Positions 1 to 7,375 of a stretch of 16,346 bases of DNA are shown here, one piece after another. The notes under the pieces are model-generated. The model had not been told where the DNA came from and ran no database searches. It was given only the letters and a program-made list of their open reading frames with translations. Location: assembly GCA_035542155.1 (NCBI GenBank), contig DATKLX010000174.1:1-16346 (forward strand), read 5' to 3'. How positions within the stretch are numbered: position 1 is the first letter of the stretch; each line of letters begins with the position of its first letter. This DNA comes from DATKLX01 sp035542155. GTDB lineage: Bacteria; Chloroflexota; Anaerolineae; Anaerolineales; Anaerolineaceae. The position numbers were made by a program, and so were the translations under genes.

Positions 1-983
1 CCAACATGGGTGGTTACGTAGACACGATCCGCCGCGCCCAGATCCGGGAGGACGTCAACGCGCGGATCGCCGGCAACCCTGCCTACCGCAACCTGTCCCA
101 GGAAGAGCGGCTAAAGCTGGTTCAAGATCAGATCCGGCAGCAGGAGCATGCCCTGGGGTTAGACCAGCCCTTTATTGTGCGCAGCTTCAACTTCCTCAAA
201 GATGCCCTCGTCCTCAACCTGGGGCGGGCATATAACATGGCGAGTAACTCAGGATCCAACGAGGTCCGCCTGATCATCCTCGAACGCCTGCCACCCACCC
301 TGATCCTGTTTACCACGGCCGATATCATCCTCTTTTTCGTCGCCCTGTACGTCGCCCTGGTGCTCTCGCGCCAGTACGGCAGCTTCTTAGATAAGCTGTT
401 CGTCGCCCTGACGCCACTCTCGTCGGCGCCAGGCTGGTTCTACGGGATCTTCCTGATCCTCATTTTTGCAGCGGTACTGAAAGTATTGCCCTTCGGCGGG
501 ATGGTCGATTCGCCGCCGCCGTCCTCACCGCTCGAGTATGGCTTAAGCCTGTTAAAACATATGGTCCTTCCCTTGATGGCCTATACTACCAGCAATATCT
601 TTTTGAGCATTTTCACCTGGCGGACGTTTTTCCTGATCTATTCCAGCGAAGATTACGTCGACATGGCCAAGGCTAAGGGTTTACCTGCCGGGGATATCCG
701 CAACAAGTACATCCTCCGCCCCACCCTACCGACGATTATTACCAGCTTCGCCCTCCTGGTGATTCAATCCTGGACCGGAGCGCCGATCTTCGAGACGGTC
801 TTCAACTGGCCGGGGCTGGGCCGCGCGCTCTGGCAGGCTGTGCGCCTGTTTGATACCCCGGTCATCCTCGGCGAGACCGTGATCTTCTCGTATCTGCTCG
901 CCGCCACGGTCTTTCTCCTCGATTTCGTCTACGCGGTCGTCGATCCCCGCGTGAAAGTGGGTGGAGGGGAGGCCAAATCATGA
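1..983 (+). CDS. ABC transporter permease, OppB/DppB-like (5' truncated)
   Basis: Inner-membrane permease of a peptide/nickel-type ABC importer, forming half of the channel with the next gene. The reading frame is open to the left edge. The first ATG (position 6) falls in a soluble, charged stretch, and the N-terminal membrane helix this family normally begins with is absent. The gene therefore very likely starts upstream of the window and position 6 is not its true start. Visible parts: a hydrophilic loop (first ~75 residues) ending in LNLGRAY, about five hydrophobic segments, and the cytoplasmic EAA-type coupling loop around codons for YVDMAKAKGL and the following LRPTLPTI, which contacts the ATPase. 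The C-terminus (VDPRVKVG) is typical of the family. The stop overlaps the next start by 4 bp (ATGA). The substrate cannot be read from sequence: oligopeptides are the family default, but sugars or other solutes are possible. Confidence 0.9.
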   Translation, partial: NMGGYVDTIRRAQIREDVNARIAGNPAYRNLSQEERLKLVQDQIRQQEHALGLDQPFIVRSFNFLKDALVLNLGRAYNMASNSGSNEVRLIILERLPPTLILFTTADIILFFVALYVALVLSRQYGSFLDKLFVALTPLSSAPGWFYGIFLILIFAAVLKVLPFGGMVDSPPPSSPLEYGLSLLKHMVLPLMAYTTSNIFLSIFTWRTFFLIYSSEDYVDMAKAKGLPAGDIRNKYILRPTLPTIITSFALLVIQSWTGAPIFETVFNWPGLGRALWQAVRLFDTPVILGETVIFSYLLAATVFLLDFVYAVVDPRVKVGGGEAKS

Positions 984-2317
984 ATCTGAAATCGATCAAA
1001 GATATTTTTCGATATCCAACCGTGGTCGTCGGCGTAGCGATCATTGCGTTCATGTTCGCGATCTCCATTCTTACCGTGATTGCTATCCCCTACGACAAGG
1101 CGGTATCGCTGTGGCGCGGGAGCGAGGCAGACTGGTATAGAAACCCCAAGACCGCCGCCCCCGTCTGGTACAACTGGTTCCGCCAAGATAAGCTTCCCGA
1201 AACGATCGACCTGACCAGTGATAACTCCGCTGTGACCCGGACGGTAAAAGACGCCGGGGCAGGCCGGTCGATCACCTACATCATGCCGATTAAGTTTATC
1301 TATGACGGCTATCCGGACGATATGACGCTGTATTTCACCTCGACGTTCGATCAGAAGGCTCCCTTCATCGGTCTGAGCTGGATTGGACCAGATGGAAAGG
1401 AAACGCGCCTGACCAACTTCGCCATCGACACCCGCTATACCTATCGCTTCAATCAGGACACCAAGGTGACGCGCAAACTGGGCGGGCAGGTAGCCTCCAA
1501 AGCGCTGTTCTCGGATATCAAGAATAAGAATTTCACCACGCCGGTCAAGGGCGATTACAGGCTGAAAATCGAGGCGGTGACCTTCGACAAGACAGCCGAC
1601 GTGAAAAGCGAGCTGGTGGTGTACGGGCAACTGGCCGGTTGGGCGGGAACGGACCACCTGCGCCGCGACCTGGGGATCGCCCTGCTCTGGGGTACGCCGG
1701 TCGCGCTCTTATTCGGCCTGCTCGCCGCAGTGGGCACCACTCTGGCGCAATTGATCATCGCGGCGATCAGCGCCTGGTTTGGCGGTTGGGTGGATGTTCT
1801 CCTGCAGCGCATTACCGAAGTCAACCTGGTGCTACCCTTCCTGCCGATCCTGATGATGATCGGAACGTTCTACTCGCGCAGCATCTTCGTCATCCTGAGC
1901 GCGGTGATCCTGCTGAGCATCTTTGGGCAGGGGATCAAGACCTTCCGCGCGGTCCTGCTGCAGGTCAAAGAATCGGCCTATATCGAAGCAGCCCGGTCAT
2001 ACGGGGCCAGCAGTTGGCGGATCATCTTCAGCTACATGATCCCGCGCCTGATCCCGATGCTGATCCCGCAGTTTATCGTCCTCGTTCCCTCCTACGTGTT
2101 CCTGGAGGCCTCACTAGCCATCCTGGGGCTGGGCGACCCGACTCTGCCCACCTGGGGGAAGATCATCGAGGACTCGGAATCGCAAGGGGCCTTATACCAG
2201 GGCTGGTATTACTGGGTGCTCGAGCCTTCGGTGCTGCTGATGATCACCGGATTGGCGTTTTCAGTGGTCGGCTATGCCCTGGACCGCGTCTTCAATCCCC
2301 GCTTGCGAGGTCAGTAA
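980..2317 (+). CDS. ABC transporter permease, DppC/OppC-like, with large extracytoplasmic insertion
   Basis: Second permease subunit of the importer. Residues ~14-35 form the first membrane helix. Residues ~230-440 are the usual transport domain, with the coupling loop at ~331-360 (ESAYIEAARSYG) and the family-typical GLGDPTLPTWG at ~383-393. The protein is 445 aa, whereas DppC/OppC proteins are usually about 280-320 aa. The extra length sits between helix 1 and the GTD motif (residue 223, GTDHLRRD), so residues ~36-222 should lie outside the membrane. This segment is polar, rich in aromatic and beta-type residues, and matches no domain I can name. In the motif the usual Gly (GTDxxGRD) is Arg. 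The ATG at 980 overlaps the preceding stop and follows a purine-rich GGAGGGGAGG site, so translational coupling is likely. Confidence 0.9.
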   Translation: MNLKSIKDIFRYPTVVVGVAIIAFMFAISILTVIAIPYDKAVSLWRGSEADWYRNPKTAAPVWYNWFRQDKLPETIDLTSDNSAVTRTVKDAGAGRSITYIMPIKFIYDGYPDDMTLYFTSTFDQKAPFIGLSWIGPDGKETRLTNFAIDTRYTYRFNQDTKVTRKLGGQVASKALFSDIKNKNFTTPVKGDYRLKIEAVTFDKTADVKSELVVYGQLAGWAGTDHLRRDLGIALLWGTPVALLFGLLAAVGTTLAQLIIAAISAWFGGWVDVLLQRITEVNLVLPFLPILMMIGTFYSRSIFVILSAVILLSIFGQGIKTFRAVLLQVKESAYIEAARSYGASSWRIIFSYMIPRLIPMLIPQFIVLVPSYVFLEASLAILGLGDPTLPTWGKIIEDSESQGALYQGWYYWVLEPSVLLMITGLAFSVVGYALDRVFNPRLRGQ

Positions 2318-3277
2318 ATGATGGCTGAGCCAACCCTCCTGAAAATTGAAGACCTGGTGCTCCATTTCCGAACCACCAAAGGCATCGTACAGGCGGTCGA
2401 TAAAGTCAACTTCGAGCTCGCGCCGAATGAAGCCGTCGTCGTCCTGGGGGAATCGGGGTGCGGGAAAAGCTCCCTGGCCAAGGCCATCCTGCGGTTGCTG
2501 CCCAAGAACGTGCAAACGTATAAAGGCAAAGTCTACCTGGACGGGAAAGACATCATGGCGTTCGGCGACGAAGAATTTCGCAAAAGTGTGCGCTGGCACC
2601 GCATGTCGATGGTCCCCCAGGCAGCGATGAACTCCCTCAACCCGGTCATGCGGATCGGCGACCAGGTGACGGAGCCTTTTATCATTTACACGGGCGCATC
2701 CAAAACGGACGCCATGGCGCAGGCCAAAAAGATGTTCCAGTACGTGGGTGTGCCGGAGGAGTTCTTGCATCGTTATGCCTTTGAGCTGAGCGGGGGAATG
2801 CGCCAGCGAGCGGCAATCGCCATGGCCCTGATTACCTCTCCCAGCCTGATTATCCTGGATGAGCCGACCTCGGCGCTGGATGTGCTCACCCAGGCCAATA
2901 TCTTCAACGTATTAAAATCCCTCAAGCGTGATCTGGAAATCAGCTATATCCTGATCACCCACGATATCGCCACCTCCAGCGAGCTGGCCAATAAAGTGGC
3001 CGTGATGTACGCCGGGCAAATCGTCGAGGTGAGCGACGCACCCAGTTTCTTCACCAAAGCGCTTCACCCCTATTCCCAGAAACTGATGGACAGTGTTCCC
3101 CGCCTGCACGGCGACAAAGAGCCGGATTTCATCGTCGGGCAGCCGCCCAGCCTGATGGATCTTCCCACCGGCTGCCGGTTCAAGGATCGCTGTCCCGCGC
3201 GGTTTGCCCTGTGCGATCAGGAGCCGCCCACCTATAAAATCGATGGCCGACTTGTGAAATGCTGGTTGTTCCAGTGA
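2318..3277 (+). CDS. ABC transporter ATP-binding protein, OppD/DppD-like
   Basis: Cytoplasmic ATPase powering the peptide-type importer. Motifs in order: Walker A GESGCGKS (residues 44-51), Q-loop Gln101, signature LSGGMRQR (157-164), Walker B and D-loop LIILDEPTSALD (177-188; Glu182 is the expected catalytic base), switch His215. The C-terminal oligopeptide-transporter extension carries four cysteines (Cys286, Cys292, Cys299, Cys315) in the GCRFxxRCP pattern, which in Dpp/Opp ATPases can bind an iron-sulfur cluster. The length of 319 aa is normal for the family. The start immediately follows the upstream TAA. A GAGGT site at 2307-2311 serves either this ATG or the next in-frame ATG three bases on, so the exact N-terminus is uncertain by one residue. 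It pairs with the following gene as a heterodimeric ATPase. Confidence 0.93.
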   Translation: MMAEPTLLKIEDLVLHFRTTKGIVQAVDKVNFELAPNEAVVVLGESGCGKSSLAKAILRLLPKNVQTYKGKVYLDGKDIMAFGDEEFRKSVRWHRMSMVPQAAMNSLNPVMRIGDQVTEPFIIYTGASKTDAMAQAKKMFQYVGVPEEFLHRYAFELSGGMRQRAAIAMALITSPSLIILDEPTSALDVLTQANIFNVLKSLKRDLEISYILITHDIATSSELANKVAVMYAGQIVEVSDAPSFFTKALHPYSQKLMDSVPRLHGDKEPDFIVGQPPSLMDLPTGCRFKDRCPARFALCDQEPPTYKIDGRLVKCWLFQ

Positions 3278-3296
3278 GCTGAGGAGCATAGAGATA

Positions 3297-4352
3297 ATGA
3301 TCAATTCCGATGATCCCCGAGCCATCGATACTGCCACTCCTACCGGCGAGGAGGAGGTAGACGTCCGGAAGAACGGCGTACTGCTTTCCGTCCAGGACCT
3401 GAAGGTCTGGTTTGAGTTGCGACAAATGGGTTTTAGTCACATCGGCGACGTCCACGCTGTCGACGGAGTTTCCTTTGACTTGCATAACGGTGAGGCGATT
3501 GCCATCGTCGGCGAGAGCGGCTGCGGAAAATCGAGCCTGATGAAAACGATCCTCGGCCTGTACCGCCCCACGAAAGGGAAAGTCGTCTTCGACGGCCAAA
3601 GCGTGGGCGATATGAGGACTGGTGAGCTGAAAAATTACCGCTCGCATGTAGGATATATCCAGCAGGACCCGTACGGGGCCATGGCCCCCTTTATGCAGGT
3701 GGAACGGATCCTCGAAGAGCCGATGCTGGTCAACGGGATCAAAAGCCCCACCGAGCGCCATAAGCGCATCTACAAGGCCCTCGAAGAGGTAAAAGTCTTC
3801 CCGATCGAAGATTTTCTCAATAAATACCCGCACATGCTCAGCGGCGGCCAGCAGCAGCGCATCGTGATCGCCCGCTCGATGCTCCTCGAGCCGCGCTTCA
3901 TCGTCGCCGACGAGCCCGTATCGATGCTGGACGCCTCCGTTCGCGTGGAGATTTTGAAGCTGCTGCGCGGCCTGCAGGAAAGGCGCCACCTGGCGGTGAT
4001 CTACATCACCCATGACCTGTCCACCGTGCGCTACTTCTCCCGCCGGATCTTCGTCATGTACGCGGGCCAGGTGGTGGAAAAGGCGCGGGTCAACGACCTG
4101 CTCAAGAACCCGGCCCACCCCTATACCCTGGCCCTGCTGGCCGCCACCTCGGACCCGGATGGCAACAACGCCAAGACCTTCAAGAACGTCCCTCCGGGCG
4201 AGCCGCCAAACCTGATCAAGCCGCCTACCGGCTGCCGCTTCCATCCCCGCTGCCCGCGGATCATTCACGGACTGTGTGAGACGGAGGTCCCGCCAGAGTT
4301 CGAGACGGAGCCGGAACATAAGGTCGCCTGCTGGTTATACAAGCCTGCATGA
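3297..4352 (+). CDS. ABC transporter ATP-binding protein, OppF/DppF-like
   Basis: Second ATPase of the importer, expected to form a heterodimer with the OppD-like subunit. Motifs: Walker A GESGCGKS (72-79), Q-loop near Gln123, signature LSGGQQQR (182-189 region), Walker B ending in DEP (Asp205, Glu206), switch His239. The C-terminal TGCRFHPRCP region provides Cys313, Cys319, Cys327 and Cys345, the same four-Cys arrangement as in its partner. About 27 polar, acidic residues precede the nucleotide-binding domain, slightly longer than usual. A GAGGAG site at 3281-3286 lies 10 bases before the chosen ATG, which supports this start. The stop overlaps the start of the next small gene by 4 bp. Confidence 0.93.
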   Translation: MINSDDPRAIDTATPTGEEEVDVRKNGVLLSVQDLKVWFELRQMGFSHIGDVHAVDGVSFDLHNGEAIAIVGESGCGKSSLMKTILGLYRPTKGKVVFDGQSVGDMRTGELKNYRSHVGYIQQDPYGAMAPFMQVERILEEPMLVNGIKSPTERHKRIYKALEEVKVFPIEDFLNKYPHMLSGGQQQRIVIARSMLLEPRFIVADEPVSMLDASVRVEILKLLRGLQERRHLAVIYITHDLSTVRYFSRRIFVMYAGQVVEKARVNDLLKNPAHPYTLALLAATSDPDGNNAKTFKNVPPGEPPNLIKPPTGCRFHPRCPRIIHGLCETEVPPEFETEPEHKVACWLYKPA

Positions 4353-4552
4353 TCGCTATCCATCCACGCATACTTCTTGGGGTTGCGGTGTTACTGCTCC
4401 TGGTGGGTTGGGTTCTGCCCGTCTTAATGGTGCTGAAGATCCTGGAGTCGACGCTTTTTTTGAACTTTTTTTCCTATATTGCCTCCGTCCTGGGACTGTT
4501 TCTGGGGATCATCAGCCTGGTCAACATGGTGACCCGGTACCGCAAGAAATAA
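4349..4552 (+). CDS. Small two-helix membrane protein, unknown function
   Basis: A 67-aa protein whose ATG overlaps the stop of the OppF-like gene (ATGA), the same coupling seen at other junctions of this operon. It is almost entirely hydrophobic, with two predicted helices at residues ~7-29 and ~36-58 and a basic C-terminal tail (TRYRKK) that should face the cytoplasm by the positive-inside rule. I recognise no named family. Position and coupling suggest it is made together with the transporter and could be an accessory or regulatory subunit, but that is inference only. The overlap, the 27-base gap to the next gene and the clean membrane-protein character argue that it is a real gene. Confidence 0.7.
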   Translation: MIAIHPRILLGVAVLLLLVGWVLPVLMVLKILESTLFLNFFSYIASVLGLFLGIISLVNMVTRYRKK

Positions 4553-4579
4553 GCTCAGGAATTTCAGACGGACCATGCC

Positions 4580-5725
4580 ATGACACCCAAACGTATTCTC
4601 ATCGTCGAAGATACCAAAGAGATCGCGCGGATGCTCCAGGCAGCTCTCTTGACCCTGGACGCGACTTTCCTCATCACGGTCGTTCCCTCCGCAGAAGAAG
4701 CAATCCTCGAAATTACCCGCCAGCAATTCGATCTGCTGGTCATCGACATCCGCCTGCCGGGCATCTCCGGGCTGGAGCTGACTCGCAAGCTGCGCAGCCG
4801 CAATAAAGAGGTGCGCGTGGTCCAGATCAGCGGGATGGGGGATCCCCAGCTCAAAGACCAATCGCTCAAAGTCGGCGCGGATATCTTCTTCCCCAAGCCT
4901 CTGGTAATGGGAGAATTCCTGGATGCCGTGGAGAAGCTGCTGGGGATGAAGAAGACCAGCCCGGTCGGCACGGTAAAAGGATCGACGAACTCCCCCACCG
5001 TGCCTGCCCCAGCGCAAGGCCTGGGCGACCAGCTCACCGCCCTGCGGCAAACGTTGAGCGCGACCGCCACCGCCCTGGTCGATCCGCGCGGGCGGATGTT
5101 CGCGCGCGCCGGTGAGCTGCCCGACCAGGAGATGGAAGAGACGCTGATCCCGGCGATGATGGCCAGCCTGAGCTCGTCGGAAAAGGTCAACCGGATCCTG
5201 GGGCAGGAACACAGCGAAAACGTGCTGGCCTTCCGCGGCCCGGCCTATGACCTGCTCTGCGCCCCACTGGGGAAATCTTTAATGGTCCTGGTGGTTCTGA
5301 AACGATCGCGGAGCAGCGTGCGGCTGGCAGTTGCGGTCGATGAGCTTCTCATGGCGCAGAAAGACCTGGAGAACACGCTGATCGGCATGGGCGTCGGGGT
5401 TCCGGAACCAGTCCCGGCGGAAATGACGCTGGCGCCAGAGGGCGCGAGCGGGGGGGAAGCTGTCCCGGCGGGCCAGTCGCCGCAGGCAACCGGTCCGGCT
5501 GGTCCCGAGGAAGCCGCCGGCAGCGTGGAAGACCTGGAAGCCCTGCTCTCCAAATCAGGCAAAGCCGGGCTGAAACCCGCGGATGTCGATGCTTTCTGGG
5601 ACCGGGCAGCCGAGAAAAAAGATACCGGAGAGCTGAGCAATCCGGATATGCTTTCCTACGACCAGGCCTCGCGGTTGGGGCTGACGCCGGATGAGCCGGC
5701 ACCAGGGGACGAGAAAAAGAGCTGA
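4580..5725 (+). CDS. Receiver-domain protein with central Roadblock/LC7-like domain
   Basis: A 381-aa response-regulator-like protein without a recognisable DNA-binding output domain. The REC domain spans residues ~1-125: acidic pair Glu10/Asp11, phosphoacceptor Asp56 (VIDIRLPG), Ser84 at the switch position and conserved Lys106 (FPKP). Residues ~150-268 form an alpha/beta segment (ATALVDPRGRMFARAG ... LLCAPLGKSLMVLVVL) whose pattern resembles Roadblock/LC7 or a related small sensory fold. This second assignment is pattern-based and tentative. Residues ~275-315 are a Pro/Gly/Ala/Glu-rich linker. The tail ends in a conserved-looking polar segment. No cognate histidine kinase is nearby. It follows the small membrane gene by 27 bases and is probably the last gene of the ABC operon. 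No good ribosome-binding site is visible close to the ATG. Confidence 0.85.
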   Translation: MTPKRILIVEDTKEIARMLQAALLTLDATFLITVVPSAEEAILEITRQQFDLLVIDIRLPGISGLELTRKLRSRNKEVRVVQISGMGDPQLKDQSLKVGADIFFPKPLVMGEFLDAVEKLLGMKKTSPVGTVKGSTNSPTVPAPAQGLGDQLTALRQTLSATATALVDPRGRMFARAGELPDQEMEETLIPAMMASLSSSEKVNRILGQEHSENVLAFRGPAYDLLCAPLGKSLMVLVVLKRSRSSVRLAVAVDELLMAQKDLENTLIGMGVGVPEPVPAEMTLAPEGASGGEAVPAGQSPQATGPAGPEEAAGSVEDLEALLSKSGKAGLKPADVDAFWDRAAEKKDTGELSNPDMLSYDQASRLGLTPDEPAPGDEKKS

Positions 5726-5727
5726 TA

Positions 5728-5756
5728 TTGCCAGTTCGCGCGCAAGGTGATACAAT
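5728..5756 (+). promoter_or_regulatory. Sigma-70-type promoter for tRNA-Gln
   Basis: TTGCCA (5728-5733) and TACAAT (5751-5756) are separated by exactly 17 bases. A start near 5763 would place the transcript 5' end about 7 bases before the mature tRNA. The -35 begins only two bases after the stop codon of the receiver-domain gene, so the tRNA appears to have its own promoter despite the tight packing. Confidence 0.75.
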
Positions 5757-5769
5757 CGGTTCGCTGTTT

Positions 5770-5840
5770 TGGGGCATGGTGCAATGGCAGCACACCAGAC
5801 TTTGGATCTGTGGATCTTGGTTCGAATCCAGGTGCCCCAG
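5770..5840 (+). tRNA. trnQ: tRNA-Gln (anticodon UUG)
   Basis: A complete 71-base cloverleaf can be folded by eye. The acceptor stem TGGGGCA pairs with TGCCCCA. The D-arm is GTGC/GCAC. The anticodon arm CCAGA/TCTGT has a C-T mismatch at its base. The anticodon loop CTTTGGA gives anticodon TTG. The variable loop is 4 bases. The T-arm is CTTGG-TTCGAAT-CCAGG. The discriminator is G. The 3' CCA is not encoded (CTC follows), so it must be added by tRNA nucleotidyltransferase. Stem and loop sequences closely resemble other bacterial glutamine tRNAs. Confidence 0.95.
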
Positions 5841-5918
5841 CTCATCCCTTTATTGATGGTGAAGAGAAATGTGGTTCGAACGGGCTTTGCGCTGAAGCAA
5901 GAACAGCGGAAGCTCGTT

Positions 5919-5952
5919 GCAGTTTAATAGACCCTCGGGCCTATTAAACTGC
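5919..5952. repeat. Perfect 12-bp inverted repeat (hairpin) downstream of tRNA-Gln
   Basis: GCAGTTTAATAG (5919-5930) and CTATTAAACTGC (5941-5952) are exact reverse complements around a 10-base GC-rich loop. The loop could add a further CC/GG pair. No clean T-run follows on either strand, so it is not a textbook terminator. It may end or process the tRNA transcript, bind a protein, or be part of the glmU leader. Confidence 0.75.
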
Positions 5953-5970
5953 GAGGAAATAATTTTCAGG

Positions 5971-6002
5971 CAAGGTCCAAAGGTTACAAGGATTGGACCT
6001 TG
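5971..6002 (+). promoter_or_regulatory. Perfect 10-bp hairpin directly upstream of the glmU ribosome-binding site
   Basis: CAAGGTCCAA (5971-5980) pairs exactly with TTGGACCTTG (5993-6002) across a 12-base loop. The 3' arm ends four bases before the AAAGGAG ribosome-binding site of glmU. In the mRNA this hairpin would sit at the edge of the translation start region, a position suited to translational control or mRNA stabilisation. That role is inferred from position only. Confidence 0.6.
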
Positions 6003-6006
6003 GGGT

Positions 6007-6013
6007 AAAGGAG
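6007..6013 (+). promoter_or_regulatory. Ribosome-binding site that fixes the glmU start
   Basis: AAAGGAG lies 9 bases before the ATG at 6023. It favours this start over an in-frame TTG at 5993, which would lie inside the upstream hairpin and add ten residues foreign to the family. Confidence 0.8.
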
Positions 6014-6022
6014 AAGAAACTT

Positions 6023-7375
6023 ATGACGCTCAACGCAATTATTCTGGCGGCCGGCCAGGGAACCCGCATGCGTTCGTCCCTTCCGAAAGTGCTTCACCCC
6101 ATCCTGGGTAGGCCGATGATCTCCTACGCCGTGGAGGCCGTCGCCGGATTGAGCGATGACCTGCCGGTGGTCGTGGTAGGTCACGGCGCAGAGGCGGTCT
6201 GCCGGGCAGTGGGTCAGTCAGCCCGCTTCGTCACCCAGGAGCGGCAATTGGGCACGGCCCACGCGGTGAAAAGCGCTGCCCCCGCGCTGCGCGGTAAGTG
6301 CGACCTGGTGCTGGTGACCAGCGCCGACATGCCCCTGCTGACCCCCGAGACGCTGGCCCACCTGGTCCAGGCGCAGGAAGGAGGACCCGGGCCACTGGCG
6401 ATCCTCACCGTGGTCGACGAAGATTCACATGGCTTTGGGCGGGTGATTCGCGACGGACAGGGGAAGGTGCGCGAAATCGTCGAGGAAGCCCACGCCACCC
6501 CTGAGCAGCGGGCGATCCATGAGCTGAACGCCGGGGTCTACTGCTTCGCGGCGGACTGGCTGTGGGAGGCCCTTGAGCAGGTGCCGGTGTCGCCCAAGGG
6601 CGAGTATTATCTCACCGACGTGATCGGGCTGGCGGTGAAGCAGGGGCTGCCGGTGAAAGCCCTCACCGCCGATGACCCTTGCGAAGCGATCGGGGTCAAT
6701 ACGCGGGTCCACCTGGCCGAAGCCGGGCGGATCATGCGCCAGCGGATCAACACCGCCTGGATGCTGGCCGGGGTGACGCTGATCGACCCGCAGACCACGT
6801 ACATTGAACCGGGGGTGGTGCTGGGGCAGGACACGGTAATCTGGCCGAACAGCTATCTGCACGGGAAGACCGAGGTCGGCGCCGAGTGCGAGATCGGCCC
6901 GAATACGATCCTGCGCGACACGAAAACGGGCAGCCGCTGCAAGATCCTAGCCTCGGTCCTCGAAGGAGCCCTGTTGGAAGACGGCGTCAGCATGGGGCCG
7001 TTCTGCCACCTGCGCAAGGGGGCGCACCTGGCAAATGGCGTGCACATGGGCAATTTTGGTGAAGTCAAGGACTCCTACCTGGGTCCAGGGACCAAAATGG
7101 GGCATTTCTCCTACATCGGAAATGCTACAATAGGGGCAGACGTGAATATCGGCGCCGGCACGATTACCTGCAATTATGACGGGAAACACAAGCATCCCAC
7201 TGAGATCGGGGACGGCGTTTTCGTCGGCAGCGACACCATGCTGGTCGCGCCGGTAAAACTGGGCGAAGGCTCCAAGACTGGAGCGGGATCTGTGGTGACC
7301 CACGACGTGCCCGACCACACCCTGGTGGTCGGAGTGCCGGCGCGCCCCTTGCGCAAGTTGGAGAGCGGTGAGTGA
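6023..7375 (+). CDS. glmU: Bifunctional N-acetylglucosamine-1-phosphate uridyltransferase / glucosamine-1-phosphate acetyltransferase
   Basis: GlmU makes UDP-GlcNAc for peptidoglycan and other envelope polymers. It acetylates glucosamine-1-phosphate with acetyl-CoA, then transfers UMP from UTP. The 450-aa length is typical. The N-terminal pyrophosphorylase domain shows LAAGQGTRM (8-16) with Lys22, SADMPL (Asp102, metal ligand position), GTAHAV (78-83) and Asn225 before the linker. The C-terminal domain (~from 255) is a left-handed beta-helix of hexapeptide repeats containing HLRKGAH, NFGEVKDS, the catalytic-base His361 in KMGHFSYIGNA, NIGAGTITCNYDGK and VGSDTMLVAPV. The start is supported by the ribosome-binding site and by the N-terminus beginning just before the nucleotide loop. 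The end overlaps the next gene by 8 bases, which indicates an operon with the CNNM-type gene. Confidence 0.97.
   Translation: MTLNAIILAAGQGTRMRSSLPKVLHPILGRPMISYAVEAVAGLSDDLPVVVVGHGAEAVCRAVGQSARFVTQERQLGTAHAVKSAAPALRGKCDLVLVTSADMPLLTPETLAHLVQAQEGGPGPLAILTVVDEDSHGFGRVIRDGQGKVREIVEEAHATPEQRAIHELNAGVYCFAADWLWEALEQVPVSPKGEYYLTDVIGLAVKQGLPVKALTADDPCEAIGVNTRVHLAEAGRIMRQRINTAWMLAGVTLIDPQTTYIEPGVVLGQDTVIWPNSYLHGKTEVGAECEIGPNTILRDTKTGSRCKILASVLEGALLEDGVSMGPFCHLRKGAHLANGVHMGNFGEVKDSYLGPGTKMGHFSYIGNATIGADVNIGAGTITCNYDGKHKHPTEIGDGVFVGSDTMLVAPVKLGEGSKTGAGSVVTHDVPDHTLVVGVPARPLRKLESGE

Noticed and set aside
1639..2328. 229-codon plus-strand frame inside the DppC-like gene
   Set aside because: It overlaps the conserved permease domain in another frame and has Arg/Pro/Gly-rich shadow composition.
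5770..5952. tRNA-Gln as an integration site for a mobile element
   Set aside because: No integrase, no duplicated tRNA 3' end, and housekeeping genes on both sides.
5993..6022. In-frame TTG extension of glmU by ten residues
   Set aside because: It would start inside the perfect hairpin, and the ATG at 6023 has a well-spaced AAAGGAG and the family-typical N-terminus.
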